This document shows positions 33,058-42,322 of a stretch of 64,000 nucleotides of DNA, piece by piece. Each line of letters starts with the position of its first letter. Within the stretch, counting starts at the first letter, position 1. The translations under genes and the position numbers were made by a program. Origin of the DNA: Parvimonas micra (GTDB lineage Bacteria > Bacillota > Clostridia > Tissierellales > Peptoniphilaceae); NCBI RefSeq assembly GCF_037482165.1, contig NZ_CP148048.1:62001-126000 (forward strand). Direction: 5' to 3'. The notes under the pieces are model-generated. The model was not told where the DNA came from. It searched no databases and saw nothing but the letters and a program-made list of their open reading frames with translations.

Positions 33058-33690
33058 ATGAATCCATTTCTTTTAGTAGCTATAAAATTATTAATCGGAT
33101 TTTTAGCTTTAATAACTATAATAAACATTTCAGGAAAAGGAAACTTAGCACCGAATTCGGCAAGTGATCAAGTTCAAAATTATGTACTTGGAGGAATAAT
33201 TGGTGGTGTAATTTATAATAATAGTATTAAGATACTTGACTTCATCGGTATTCTATGCATTTGGTGTGCTCTTGTATTAGGCTTAAAATGGCTTAAACAA
33301 CATGTTGTAAAAGTAAAACAAGTTATAGATGGAAAAGCATTGATAATTATTGATGAAGGTAAAATTAATATAGAAAATTGTAGAAAAGTAGGCCTATCTG
33401 CTCATGATGTATCTTTTAAACTTAGAACGAATAATGTTTATTCAATAAAAGATGTTAAAAGAGCCATTGTTGAACAAAATGGTCAACTTATAATTATTCA
33501 TTATGGAGAAGAAAATCCAAAGTTCCCACTGATAACAGACGGACATTTACAAACTGATATTTTAGAAACAATAGGAAAAGACGAATATTGGTTAATTGAA
33601 GAAATTAAAAAACAAGGATTAGAAAAATATAGCGATGTATTTTTAGGAGAATATGTAGATGGAAAGTTAATTCTAGCTCCTTATAATTAA
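33058..33690 (+). CDS. DUF421 (YetF/YcaP-like) membrane protein
   Basis: The 210-aa protein has three N-terminal membrane helices with LAPNSASDQVQNYVLGGIIGG, then a two-part cytoplasmic DUF421 region (DGKALIIIDEGKI, SAHDVSFKLRTNNVYSIKDVKRAI). DUF421 proteins often pair with DUF3290; here the partner is a SemiSWEET instead. The function of the family is not established. SD AGGGGGA precedes the ATG. Confidence 0.86.
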   Translation: MNPFLLVAIKLLIGFLALITIINISGKGNLAPNSASDQVQNYVLGGIIGGVIYNNSIKILDFIGILCIWCALVLGLKWLKQHVVKVKQVIDGKALIIIDEGKINIENCRKVGLSAHDVSFKLRTNNVYSIKDVKRAIVEQNGQLIIIHYGEENPKFPLITDGHLQTDILETIGKDEYWLIEEIKKQGLEKYSDVFLGEYVDGKLILAPYN

Positions 33691-33705
33691 TAGTTACAGA
33701 AGTAA

Positions 33706-33734
33706 AACAGATAGCAGAAAAGCTATCTTTTTTG
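33706..33734 (+). terminator. Terminator after the DUF421 gene
   Basis: AGATAGC / GCTATCT with a short A-rich loop, then six T. Confidence 0.87.
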
Positions 33735-33880
33735 TTTGTAAATTTATGAAATAATTAGTTATATTGAATTAAATAAACTACTATGGTATACTATCGATGA
33801 ATTAAGATATAGAAAATATTGATAATAATTCAAAAAAATTATATTTAAATAAAAAACAGTATTTATGAATGGAGAAAATT

Positions 33881-35068
33881 ATGAGCAAAGAGTTTTTACA
33901 AGAAATTTTAGAAGAAAAAATTGGAGAATCTGATGTTTTGGAATTTAAAGATTATTATTTTGAAAATGGAAAATTAAGCGAATTAAATCAGAAAAATTTA
34001 AATGATTTATTTAAAGAAATATGTTCGTTTGCGAATTATAATGGTGGGAAAATAATTCTAGGATTAAAAGAAGATGAAAAACATAATCCTTCTAAGTTTT
34101 CTGATGTGGGAGTTAATAAAGATAGATTTGAAACTTGGGAGCAATCTTTTAGAAATAAGATTTTGGTTAATACAATCCCTGCTCTTTATGGACTAAAATT
34201 AGAACATATTTCTATTGACGAAAATACAAATTGTATCATAATTGAAGTACCAAGAAGTGAATTGAGACCTCATGCATTTAATACAGGAAGCAATCACGAA
34301 TTTTATATTAGAAATGGTAATACTTGTGCTAAAATGAAATATAACGATTTAAAAAATAGTTTCAATGAATTTGCTTTTAAACAAGAACGAATAAAAAGGT
34401 TTATAGATGAAAGAATAGTTTTTATTCTTAATGGAAATTTAGAGGAAAGTTTAACTACTAACAGCTCTTTAGTATTGCATCTAATACCTGAGTGGTCATT
34501 AGATGAGTCTAATTTTCTAAACTTGAGTTCTTTACAATACAAAAAAAGTTTTACGGTTTTTAGTCCTCCGGATATTTTAGGAACTACTTTATATAATTCA
34601 GATGGTTTAATAAGGGTTTATGGGAATAATATTAGAAATATTCAGTCTTATACTCAATTATTCTCTAACTCTTGTATTGAATCAGTAGAAATTAGATTAT
34701 TAAATGACTATAATGATGGAACTATTTATAAGTGGAATGTATTAGAAAAATTTTTGGTAGAGAAAATACATGCATTTTTAATTGATTTAGAAAAAATCGA
34801 TATTTTTGGAGGAATATATATTACTGTTACATTACTAAATGTAAGAGATAAACAGGTATTATGTAACGAGTGGTGTGATAAATCAGAAAAGATATCTCAT
34901 AACATTGTAAAAACTCCAATATTGAAATGGACGACTGAACAAGACTTCCCAGAATTTCTATATCCAATTCTAACTTCTCTAGCTTATACTTGTGGATTAA
35001 ATCATTCATCTTATTATGATAAAGATGGGAACCCAATTAAAGAAAAGTTTGATTTTCTTCAAAATTAA
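33881..35068 (+). CDS. AlbA_2 (Schlafen-type) DNA-binding-domain protein
   Basis: The 395-aa protein has an N-terminal AlbA_2/Schlafen domain: VLEFKDYYFENGK near 20, ICSFANYNGGKIILGLKED near 45-65, and EVPRSELRPHAFN with FYIRNGNTCAKM near 125-150. The C-terminal 230 residues are not recognised and lack the usual HATPase or wHTH partner. AlbA_2 proteins occur in regulation and in phage defence. GGAG at 33871 favours the ATG at 33881 over 33869. A membrane-anchored gene follows, broken by an amber codon. Confidence 0.82.
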   Translation: MSKEFLQEILEEKIGESDVLEFKDYYFENGKLSELNQKNLNDLFKEICSFANYNGGKIILGLKEDEKHNPSKFSDVGVNKDRFETWEQSFRNKILVNTIPALYGLKLEHISIDENTNCIIIEVPRSELRPHAFNTGSNHEFYIRNGNTCAKMKYNDLKNSFNEFAFKQERIKRFIDERIVFILNGNLEESLTTNSSLVLHLIPEWSLDESNFLNLSSLQYKKSFTVFSPPDILGTTLYNSDGLIRVYGNNIRNIQSYTQLFSNSCIESVEIRLLNDYNDGTIYKWNVLEKFLVEKIHAFLIDLEKIDIFGGIYITVTLLNVRDKQVLCNEWCDKSEKISHNIVKTPILKWTTEQDFPEFLYPILTSLAYTCGLNHSSYYDKDGNPIKEKFDFLQN

Positions 35069-35123
35069 ATAATTTTTACAATTTTTTATATTACAATTCA
35101 AATTATTAAATGGAGATATTATT

Positions 35124-35765
35124 ATGAATGAAATAACACAAAAATTTGAATTTAAAGAGTAGATTACAACTATTATACCAATTTGTTCGTTTGTGTTTTC
35201 TATCTTATCATATTTTAGAACCGAAAGAATAAAGCGAGAAAATGAACAAAGGGCAAAAGAATTTGAACTTTATAAGGAAGCAAAAAGACAACAAGACGCA
35301 ATGATTACTAGTTTATTAATGAAACAAAGTACAAGAGCATCTGTTGTTCCATATTTTAACATTGTTTTAAGAGATGAAAGAATTATTGAAAGTAATGATA
35401 AAATAACTCTAGGAATAGGAGTTATTAATATAGGAAAAGAAAGTACCACAAATGTACAATTGGTACCTAAGATATCAGAACGGGGATTAAATGAATATTT
35501 TGATAGTGATAAAGGATATAAATATGGTATTTCTGAATATTTAAATAGATATTATGCAAGACCGGGAGAAGAAATAATTTTCTATATAAGAATTTTAAAA
35601 AAAGAAAGCATCTCTGATTTTCTTAATTTCAAAATAAAATATTATGACTTAATAGGAAATTGTTATATACAAGAATTTAGATTTGGATTTGATAATTATT
35701 TACTAAACGGATACTACTTAGATAATGCCTCATATGTTCCTAAATTGGTAAAAAATGATAAATAA
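35124..35765 (+). pseudogene. Membrane-anchored coiled-coil protein interrupted by an in-frame amber codon
   Basis: The frame from ATG 35124 (after GGAG) reads MNEITQKFEFKE, stops at TAG 35160-35162, and continues in the same frame to 35765. The continuation has a membrane helix (TTIIPICSFVFSILSYF), a charged coiled coil (RTERIKRENEQRAKEFELYKE, in pieces) and a beta-rich domain. A GTG at 35193 could restart translation inside the helix. It is probably a point-mutated partner of the AlbA_2 gene; suppression of TAG is possible. Confidence 0.65.
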
Positions 35766-35776
35766 TTACTAAAAAA

Positions 35777-35805
35777 CAAACCTACTCATTACGAGTAGGT
35801 TTTTA
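35777..35805. terminator. Bidirectional terminator between convergent genes
   Basis: AAACCTACTC / GAGTAGGTTT flanked by A and T runs; it serves both the membrane gene and the minus-strand methyltransferase. Confidence 0.88.
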
Positions 35806-35810
35806 TCTAT

Positions 35811-36503
35811 CTATTTACTTATTACAAATACTACTGACGGAGAGTTTTCTTCGTCGAATTTGTCTTTTTTGAAGTTTCCGTAGATTTCGTATTTTAGTCC
35901 GAGTCTGTTTACAAATGAAATTAGGTCATCAACTAGTAGTGGAACTAGAAGTTGTGTATTTTCAAAGCTCTCATTTTTAGTCGTAAGAACTGTGTTGAAA
36001 CGGATTTTGCTGTTTTCTCTGTAATAGTTTCTTGTAAATTTTACTTTTGTTCCAAGAGTCGGTAAGGCTCCAAGGAATAGGTCGTTTTTAAGAATGAAAG
36101 GTTTGAAGTTTACCCAGCTTAAGACTAATTTTCCGTTTTCTTTTAGTAAACCCATAGTTTTTAGGATGAAGCTACAGATTTGGTTTATGTCTTCCAAATG
36201 TGCAATTGTTGTTCCAATGCAATAGCAGACGTCAAATTTTTCTTCAAAGTCCAATTCTAACATATTTTTTTCATATACTTTGAGTCCTTTTTTTCTTGCT
36301 TCTTCTACCATGCTTTGTTCTAAGTCAATACATATTACATTTTTCCCTAAGTTTTCCAAGTTTTTTGCAACGAGTCCTGTTGCACAGCCTATATCTAAAT
36401 AGTCTTTTCCATCTGATATATTATTTAAAAAATTTAGTTGTGCTTCATTTGTTGGGAAAATATCTTCGTAGTATTTACATATTTCTTTATAAAATTTATT
36501 CAT
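35811..36503 (-). CDS. Class I SAM-dependent methyltransferase
   Basis: The 230-aa protein has SAM motif I YLDIGCATGLVAKNL near residue 37, VICIDLEQSMVEEA (motif post I) and FDVCYCIGTTIAHL. The substrate is unknown. The frame opens at 36584, but minus-strand GGAGG just before 36503 sets the start at MNKFYKEI. Confidence 0.87.
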   Translation of the reverse strand: MNKFYKEICKYYEDIFPTNEAQLNFLNNISDGKDYLDIGCATGLVAKNLENLGKNVICIDLEQSMVEEARKKGLKVYEKNMLELDFEEKFDVCYCIGTTIAHLEDINQICSFILKTMGLLKENGKLVLSWVNFKPFILKNDLFLGALPTLGTKVKFTRNYYRENSKIRFNTVLTTKNESFENTQLLVPLLVDDLISFVNRLGLKYEIYGNFKKDKFDEENSPSVVFVISK

Positions 36504-36644
36504 AGAAGCCTCCATTCTAAAAAATATAATGTTATAATTGATTATACCCAAATTTTTTAAAACAACTTTTTGTTTAGTTAGCATTTTGCATTGTTTTGTG
36601 GTAAAATATATTCGAATAGATTAATTATATTTAGGAGGCAATTG

Positions 36645-37286
36645 ATGAAATTTTTTATTGACACAGCTAATGTTGATGAGATAAGAGAGATAAGTAAATG
36701 GGGCATTCTTGACGGCGTTACTACGAATCCATCTTTGATAGCGAAAGAGGGAAGAGATTTTGTTGAAGTTATAACTGAAATCACTTCAATCGTTGACGGT
36801 CCTATTTCAGCGGAAGTTATCAGTCTTGAAGCGGAAGGAATGGTAAAAGAAGCTAGAGAACTTTGTAAGATAAATAAGAATATTGTAATAAAAATTCCTA
36901 TGACTGAAGAGGGATTAAAGGCAGTTAATGTTTTGAGCAAAGACGGAATAAAGACAAATGTTACTTTGATTTTCTCAGCAACTCAAGCACTTCTTGCAGC
37001 AAAGGCAGGAGCGACTTATGTAAGTCCTTTTTTAGGAAGACTTGATGATATTAGCTCTGAAGGAATGATTTTAATTGAAGATATTTTTGAAATTTTCAGT
37101 AATTATGCGATTACAACTGAAATCATTGCCGCATCTGTAAGAACTCCAATGCATGTTCTTCAAATTGCAAAGAGTGGAGCGGATATTGCAACAGTACCTT
37201 ATAAGGTGTTCAAACAAATGTTAAAACATCCACTAACTGATATAGGAATTGAAAAGTTTTTAAAAGATTGGGAAAGTGTTAAATAG
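36645..37286 (+). CDS. fsa: Transaldolase / fructose-6-phosphate aldolase-like (short type)
   Basis: The 213-aa protein is the short transaldolase form: [14 protein letters not shown] at the N-terminus, [13 protein letters not shown], Schiff-base Lys in [10 protein letters not shown] near 85, and [29 protein letters not shown]. It belongs to the non-oxidative pentose phosphate pathway. AGGAGG precedes the ATG, and an extended -10 (TGGTAAAAT) lies near 36597. It heads an operon with glpX and rho. Confidence 0.92.
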   Translation: MKFFIDTANVDEIREISKWGILDGVTTNPSLIAKEGRDFVEVITEITSIVDGPISAEVISLEAEGMVKEARELCKINKNIVIKIPMTEEGLKAVNVLSKDGIKTNVTLIFSATQALLAAKAGATYVSPFLGRLDDISSEGMILIEDIFEIFSNYAITTEIIAASVRTPMHVLQIAKSGADIATVPYKVFKQMLKHPLTDIGIEKFLKDWESVK

Positions 37287-37298
37287 TAGGAGGAAATT

Positions 37299-38279
37299 AT
37301 GGATAGAAATTTAACTTTAAATTTAGTAAGAGTTACAGAAGCTGCGGCAATTCGTTCTTCATATTTTTTAGGAAAAGGCGATAAAAATGGTGCAGATGGA
37401 GCGGCTGTTGAAGCAATGAGATCAATGTTCAATGAACTTCCAATGGAAGGAACTGTTGTTATCGGTGAAGGAGAAATGGACGAAGCTCCTATGTTATATA
37501 TCGGCGAAGTTGTAGGAAATGGACAAGAAGGGGTCGCAAAGGTTGATATTGCAGTTGATCCTGTTGATGGAACTTCCCTTGTAGCAAATGGATTGCCAAA
37601 TGCAATTGCAGTTGCTGCTTGTGCACCTGCAGGTTGTTTATTACATGCTCCAGATATGTATATGGATAAGATTGCAGCTGGTCCTTTGGCTGTTGATTGC
37701 ATACATATTGATTTACCTATCGAAATGAATATAAGAAGACTTGCGAGAGCTTTAGGAAAAGAAGTTGGAGAAGTTACAGTTAGTATTTTAAATAGAGAAA
37801 GACATCAAGATATTATAGATAGAGTTAGAAAACTTGGTGCGAGAATAAAACTTTTTGAAGCCGGAGATATTGCTCAAGCCATTGCAACTTGTATTGATAA
37901 TAGTGGTTGTGATTTAATGGTTGGAATCGGTGGGGCACCTGAAGGTGTTTTAGCTGCTGCGGCAATTAAAGCATTGGGTGGAGTTTTCCAAGGAAGACTT
38001 GTTCCTGCTGATGAAGAAGAATTTAGAAGATGTGAAGCTATGGGACTTGAAGATCCGCTAAAAGTTTTAGAAATGAATGACTTAGTAAAGGGCGATGAAG
38101 TTTTATTTGCTGCAACAGGTGTAACTGACGGCGAACTTATTAACGGAGTTAGACATATAGGTAATGATAGAGTTAAGACTTACTCTGTTGTTATGAGAGC
38201 AGAAACAGGAACAATTAGAAATATTGAAGCAACTCATAGAATTTCTAAAAAACCTGAATATGCAAAGATAAAGAGATAG
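37299..38279 (+). CDS. glpX: Fructose-1,6-bisphosphatase class II
   Basis: The 326-aa protein matches GlpX: the metal-binding motif GEGEMDEAPMLYIGE near residue 58, DPVDGTSL near 88 and GIGGAPEGVLAAAAIKALGG near 208. It hydrolyses fructose-1,6-bisphosphate in gluconeogenesis. It lies 12 bases after the transaldolase and 1 base before rho, so the three are co-transcribed. Together with fda at 17 kb it completes sugar-phosphate interconversion. Confidence 0.95.
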   Translation: MDRNLTLNLVRVTEAAAIRSSYFLGKGDKNGADGAAVEAMRSMFNELPMEGTVVIGEGEMDEAPMLYIGEVVGNGQEGVAKVDIAVDPVDGTSLVANGLPNAIAVAACAPAGCLLHAPDMYMDKIAAGPLAVDCIHIDLPIEMNIRRLARALGKEVGEVTVSILNRERHQDIIDRVRKLGARIKLFEAGDIAQAIATCIDNSGCDLMVGIGGAPEGVLAAAAIKALGGVFQGRLVPADEEEFRRCEAMGLEDPLKVLEMNDLVKGDEVLFAATGVTDGELINGVRHIGNDRVKTYSVVMRAETGTIRNIEATHRISKKPEYAKIKR

Positions 38280-38280
38280 T

Positions 38281-39591
38281 ATGAATATAGAACTTTTAAA
38301 AGGAAAATATCTTGATGAATTAAAAACTATTGCAAAGTCTTATGGAATTGCAAATGTTTCAAAGTATAAAAAGAATGAATTGATATCTGAAATTTTAAAG
38401 GCGGATAATGGCTTTGAAAGTGAAGAGTCTGAACGAGTTAATATAAATGAGCCCGTTGAAAATGAAAATGACTCAAAGACTAATACAAAAACAGTTTGTG
38501 GGCTTATTGATATTACTGCAGATGGTTATGGTTTTTTGCGCTCAAATGGCTATGACTCAGGAGAAGAAGACATTTATGTCTCACCAACTCAGATAAGAAG
38601 ATTTAGGCTTAAAAAGGGAGATAAAATTTTAGGCTTAACTAGAGAAAGTAAAGAAACTGAAAAATTTTCTCCACTTATCTATATAAATGAAATAAATGAT
38701 ATTAAGGTTTCAGAATTAAAAACTAGAAAAGATTTTGACGATTTAATTCCGATTTATCCGAATGAAAAATATACTTTAGAAACTGAAAAGAACGAAGTTT
38801 CAACTAGAATAATTGACTTTTTAGTACCTATTGGAAAGGGACAGAGAGCTTTAATTGTTGCTCCTCCAAAGGCGGGAAAGACAAGCCTACTTCGTTCAAT
38901 TTTAAAAGGCATAGAACTCAATAATCCAAAGAGCAAGATTTTTGTTTTACTTATTGGAGAAAGACCAGAAGAAGTTACAGAAATGAAGAGATTTACAAAA
39001 GCGGAAGTAATAGCTTCAACTTTTGATGAATTACCTCAAAATCATATAAGACTTGCAGAATTTGTACTTGAAAGAGCAAAAAGACTTGTAGAGCTTGGAG
39101 AAGATGTTGTTATTTTGGTTGACAGTATAACAAGACTTTCAAGAGCCTACAATGTAAATACACCGTCCTCCGGAAAAACTCTTACGGGTGGACTTGATCC
39201 TTTTGCTTTGCATAAGCCGAAAAGATTTTTTGGATCTGCGAGAAATGTTGAAAATGGTGGAAGTTTAACTATAATAGCAACAACTCTTGTAGATACGGGA
39301 AGTAAAATGGACGATATGATTTATGAAGAATTTAAGGGAACGGGAAATATGGAAATTCATTTGAGTAGAAAACTTTCGGAACTTAGAATTTTCCCTGCCA
39401 TTGATATTTATAAATCAGGAACTAGAAAAGACGATTTACTTTTGACAGAAGAAGAAATACAATCTGCAAATTTAATTCGTAGAAAACTTTCAAATACAAA
39501 TACTAACGAAATTATGGAAAATTTAGTAAAAAACATAAAGAAAACTGAAAACAACAAGGAATTTTTCAAAGCTATCTTAAAAAATAATTAA
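38281..39591 (+). CDS. rho: Transcription termination factor Rho
   Basis: The 436-aa protein has the Rho N-terminal helical domain ([10 protein letters not shown]), a cold-shock-like RNA-binding domain ([24 protein letters not shown], in pieces) near 85-110, and the RecA-type ATPase with Walker [10 protein letters not shown] near 195, [12 protein letters not shown] and [12 protein letters not shown], plus the Q and R loops ([19 protein letters not shown]). Length is slightly shorter than usual because the N-terminal insert is small. Placement behind glpX is typical of clostridia. Confidence 0.95.
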   Translation: MNIELLKGKYLDELKTIAKSYGIANVSKYKKNELISEILKADNGFESEESERVNINEPVENENDSKTNTKTVCGLIDITADGYGFLRSNGYDSGEEDIYVSPTQIRRFRLKKGDKILGLTRESKETEKFSPLIYINEINDIKVSELKTRKDFDDLIPIYPNEKYTLETEKNEVSTRIIDFLVPIGKGQRALIVAPPKAGKTSLLRSILKGIELNNPKSKIFVLLIGERPEEVTEMKRFTKAEVIASTFDELPQNHIRLAEFVLERAKRLVELGEDVVILVDSITRLSRAYNVNTPSSGKTLTGGLDPFALHKPKRFFGSARNVENGGSLTIIATTLVDTGSKMDDMIYEEFKGTGNMEIHLSRKLSELRIFPAIDIYKSGTRKDDLLLTEEEIQSANLIRRKLSNTNTNEIMENLVKNIKKTENNKEFFKAILKNN

Positions 39592-39629
39592 AAATTAAAG
39601 TTTCGATTTGAAACTTGAAGGAGATTTAA

Positions 39630-40091
39630 ATGAAAATTTTAGTTGTGTATTATTCCTATTCAGGAATAACTAGAAAATTAGCGGAAGATATCGCTTTAAT
39701 TACAGATGGAGATTTGTTGGAATTAAAACCGCTAAGACCTTATTCATTTTCATATAACACAGCTGTAAAAGAAGCTAGAATTGAAATTGAAAAGGGATAC
39801 TGTCCACCTTTAACTGAAGAAATAGGAAATATTGATGATGTAGATGTAGTTTTTATTGGCTCACCTAATTGGCTTAAGACTTTTGCACCACCAGTTCTTA
39901 CTTTTTTACGTAATGCAAATTTGGATGGTAAAACAATTATTCCATTCTGCACTCATGGTGGCGGAGGTTTTGGAAGAATGATTGATGATATCAAAAAAGA
40001 ATGTAAAAATTCTACAGTAAAAGATGGATTAGCATTAAGTGGATTTTATGATTTCGATGAATTACAAAAATGGATAGAAAATAATTTATAA
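39630..40091 (+). CDS. Flavodoxin
   Basis: The 153-aa protein has the FMN phosphate loop YYSYSGITRKLAEDI and GSPNWLKTFAPPVLTFL, then FCTHGGGGFG. It resembles the flavodoxin_4 group. It is a low-potential electron carrier with unknown partners. GAAGGAG precedes the ATG. Confidence 0.9.
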   Translation: MKILVVYYSYSGITRKLAEDIALITDGDLLELKPLRPYSFSYNTAVKEARIEIEKGYCPPLTEEIGNIDDVDVVFIGSPNWLKTFAPPVLTFLRNANLDGKTIIPFCTHGGGGFGRMIDDIKKECKNSTVKDGLALSGFYDFDELQKWIENNL

Positions 40092-40108
40092 AATTATGGA
40101 TTTTATAG

Positions 40109-40141
40109 AAAAACTCAACTTTGCGAAAAGTTGAGTTTTTA
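40109..40141 (+). terminator. Terminator after flavodoxin (copy 1)
   Basis: AAAACTCAACTTT-GCG-AAAAGTTGAGTTTTT. A near-identical hairpin is at 40656-40687 beyond the repeat element. Confidence 0.9.
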
Positions 40142-40159
40142 CTTTTTTCAAATAGTATT

Positions 40160-40575
40160 TAGAATTTATTTACTGTTCATGTGAAGCCCTTAATCGAAGT
40201 TTTCTATTTATATGTCATCTCGACCGAAGCTGAGCAGAGCGAGACGGAGTGAATCTAGCCCTAACTTTTGTTGTTTATTCATAAACAACAAAAAGTAGGC
40301 CTGACACAAAGATAGTAATGAGATCTCTCCGCTTCATTCGTTTCACTCATTTCGGTCGAGATGACGTGTTGGGGGCGTCGACTAGTTTGGTGTTGTGACG
40401 TAAAATTTTTGCTATTCTAATTTTTACTTTTTGATGTTTATTTACTATTAACGTTAAGCTAATAGGTGAAGATTATTTTTTATACGTCATTTCGACTGTA
40501 GCGATAGCGGAATGGAGAAATCTCATATTTTTGCTTGTAAACAAGCAAAAATAAATGTATCGAAGATACATTCAA
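40160..40575. repeat. Intergenic imperfect-palindromic repeats, copies C1 and C2
   Basis: C1 (about 40160-40370): leader, TATGTCATCTCGACCGAAG, the hairpin TTTGTTGTTTAT/ATAAACAACAAA and the inverted end TCGGTCGAGATGACGTGTTGG. C2 (about 40433-40571): leader GATGTTTATTTACTATTAAC, TACGTCATTTCGACTG, the hairpin TTTTTGCTTG / CAAGCAAAAA and ATGTATCGAAGATACAT. They are related to the repeats at 11.2 and 28.2 kb. Confidence 0.8.
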
Positions 40576-40655
40576 TAATGGAGATCTCAACTATTGCTTG
40601 TTTATATTTCTGAAATAAATCTTAACGAAAGTATTAATTAACTTTTTATAGAATT

Positions 40656-40687
40656 AAAAAACTCAACTTTGTGAAAAGTTGAGTTTT
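40656..40687 (-). terminator. Terminator of uraA (copy 2 of the same hairpin)
   Basis: AAAACTCAACTTT / AAAGTTGAGTTTT, serving the minus-strand permease. Confidence 0.85.
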
Positions 40688-40702
40688 GTTTTTGTCTGTT
40701 TT

Positions 40703-41968
40703 TTATTTATGATTTGAAAGTCCGAATTTGTTTAAGAAATGGAATATTAAACTTAATACTACTGCAACCATACTTGCAAGAACCATTCCTTTTAACTGCA
40801 TTCCAAAAAAATTAATTGAAATTCCACTAAGTCCTGTTACGAATACAACTGAAGTCAAAATCAAATTTTGGCTATTTGAGTAGTCAACTTTTGAATCAAC
40901 TAAAAGTCTTATTCCAGAAGTACCAATCATTCCGTAAAGTAAGAATGTTATTCCACCAATTACATTTCCTGGTATGCTTTGAATTAACATACTTAATGGT
41001 GCTATAAATGCCATACATATTGAGATTACCGCTGCACCGGCAATTACATAAACTGAATAAACTTTAGTGACTGCCATTACGCCGATGTTTTCTCCATAAG
41101 TTGTTGTTGGGACTCCGCCTACAAGAGCGGATAACATAGTTGAGAAGTTATCGGCAAAGATACTTCTGTGTAAGCCCGGATCTTCTAAAAGATTTTGACC
41201 GATTATATTACTTGTTACAACTTGATGACTTATATGTTCTGAAGTTATAACGAGTAATGCTGGAAGCATTATCAAACTTGCTTTGAAGTCGAAAATTGGA
41301 AATTGAAATTCCGGTATTGTAAATAATGTTGAAGATGTAACTGTAGAAAAGTCAATCATTCCAAAAGCTAAAGCTGCAATATATCCACAGATGATAGCAA
41401 TAAGGATTGGAATTGTTCCTAAAAATTTTCTAAATACAACTGAACCTAAAATCGCAACTGAAAGAGTGATTAAAAATACATAAACATCAGCATTAGTTGA
41501 AGTTTCAGTCAATATATTTGCGCCGATTTTTCCACCTCTTATTGTATTTCCTGCAAGTTCAAGGCCGATAAGGGAAACAACAGCACCCATTGCTGCAGGT
41601 GGAAGCACAATATTTATCCAATCTGTTCTGAATTTATAGATTAAATACGCTAAGATACAACCTAAAAATCCCGTTGTTGCAAATGCCCCAAGAGCATATC
41701 TATAACCCATAGTGTTTATAATAACAGTACCTACTCCTAAGAAGGCAAAACTTGAACCTAAATACGCAGGAGCCTTTCCCTTTGTAATAAAAATAAACAA
41801 CAATGTACCTATACCATTCATCAAAAGAACAATTCCTGGGTTCACATTAAATAAAATTGGAACTAAAACTGAAGCTCCAAACATAGCAAAAGTATGTTGT
41901 AAACTTAAAGGTATAAGCATAGTAACAGGAACTTTGTCCCTTACACCGATAATTTCTTTATTATTCAT
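40703..41968 (-). CDS. uraA: Uracil/xanthine permease (NCS2 family)
   Basis: The 421-aa protein has about 14 membrane segments. Motifs are LIPLSLQHTFAMFGASVLVP at the N-terminus, the conserved EHISHQV near residue 237 and the signature GGVPTTTYGENIGVMAVTK (in pieces) near 275-292, which line the nucleobase site. It imports uracil with protons. Minus-strand AAGGAGG before 41968 sets the start; the frame opens earlier but runs through a terminator. The gene is preceded by a leader peptide and a terminator hairpin. Confidence 0.93.
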   Translation of the reverse strand: MNNKEIIGVRDKVPVTMLIPLSLQHTFAMFGASVLVPILFNVNPGIVLLMNGIGTLLFIFITKGKAPAYLGSSFAFLGVGTVIINTMGYRYALGAFATTGFLGCILAYLIYKFRTDWINIVLPPAAMGAVVSLIGLELAGNTIRGGKIGANILTETSTNADVYVFLITLSVAILGSVVFRKFLGTIPILIAIICGYIAALAFGMIDFSTVTSSTLFTIPEFQFPIFDFKASLIMLPALLVITSEHISHQVVTSNIIGQNLLEDPGLHRSIFADNFSTMLSALVGGVPTTTYGENIGVMAVTKVYSVYVIAGAAVISICMAFIAPLSMLIQSIPGNVIGGITFLLYGMIGTSGIRLLVDSKVDYSNSQNLILTSVVFVTGLSGISINFFGMQLKGMVLASMVAVVLSLIFHFLNKFGLSNHK

Positions 41969-42000
41969 AAATCCTCCTTCTACTTTAGTCTTAAAAATAT

Positions 42001-42030
42001 AAAAAAAATGAAATAACAACAGTTATTTCA
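42001..42030 (-). terminator. Attenuator-like terminator in the uraA leader
   Basis: On the minus strand TGAAATAAC-TGTT-GTTATTTCA is followed by eight T, 33 bases before the uraA start and directly after the leader peptide stop codon. Confidence 0.72.
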
Positions 42031-42156
42031 TTAATAATTAAATACAATATTTTTTAAGACAATAAGTCCATTATTAAAATCAAAAAAGAGAGTCGTTAAA
42101 ACAAAATCAAAATAATTAAATATATTTTCTTTAGAAAACTTAATTAAATTTGTCAT
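42031..42156 (-). CDS. Possible uraA leader peptide (41 aa)
   Basis: ATG at 42156 is preceded by AAGGAGG on the minus strand and opens 41 codons rich in Phe, Asn, Leu and Ile (MTNLIKFSKENIFNYFDF...). It stops at TAA right at the foot of the terminator hairpin. The placement fits a leader whose translation controls hairpin formation. No similarity known to me. Confidence 0.5.
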   Translation of the reverse strand: MTNLIKFSKENIFNYFDFVLTTLFFDFNNGLIVLKNIVFNY

Positions 42157-42184
42157 AACATACCTCCTTAAATTTATCTTTAAA

Positions 42185-42213
42185 ATTATACAGCATAAAA
42201 CACAAAAAGTAAA
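42185..42213 (-). promoter_or_regulatory. Promoter of the uraA transcript
   Basis: On the minus strand TTTACT, 17 bases, TATAAT, giving a leader of about 210 nt. Confidence 0.65.
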
Positions 42214-42262
42214 GTCTTAAATTTCATAAATTTATTAAAAATTAAAGATTTCATTTTGATTT

Positions 42263-42322
42263 TTAGTATGATATAATTAAGTTTATCATAAACATTTCAA
42301 AAAGAGAACTTAATTTCATCAT
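42263..42322 (-). CDS. Small hydrophobic peptide, repeat unit 1 (possible type I toxin)
   Basis: The 19-aa frame MMKLSSLFEMFMINLIISY is preceded by GGAGGTT at 42328-42332 on the minus strand. Size, MMK start and hydrophobic body resemble Ibs toxins of enterobacteria, and the opposite strand has an extended -10 promoter reading through it. Expression is not shown. Confidence 0.42.
   Translation of the reverse strand: MMKLSSLFEMFMINLIISY

Noticed and set aside
37199-37702. 167-codon minus-strand frame inside glpX
   Set aside because: It lies antisense to an unmistakable GlpX with full motifs; Ser/Ala/Pro-rich composition is that of a shadow frame.
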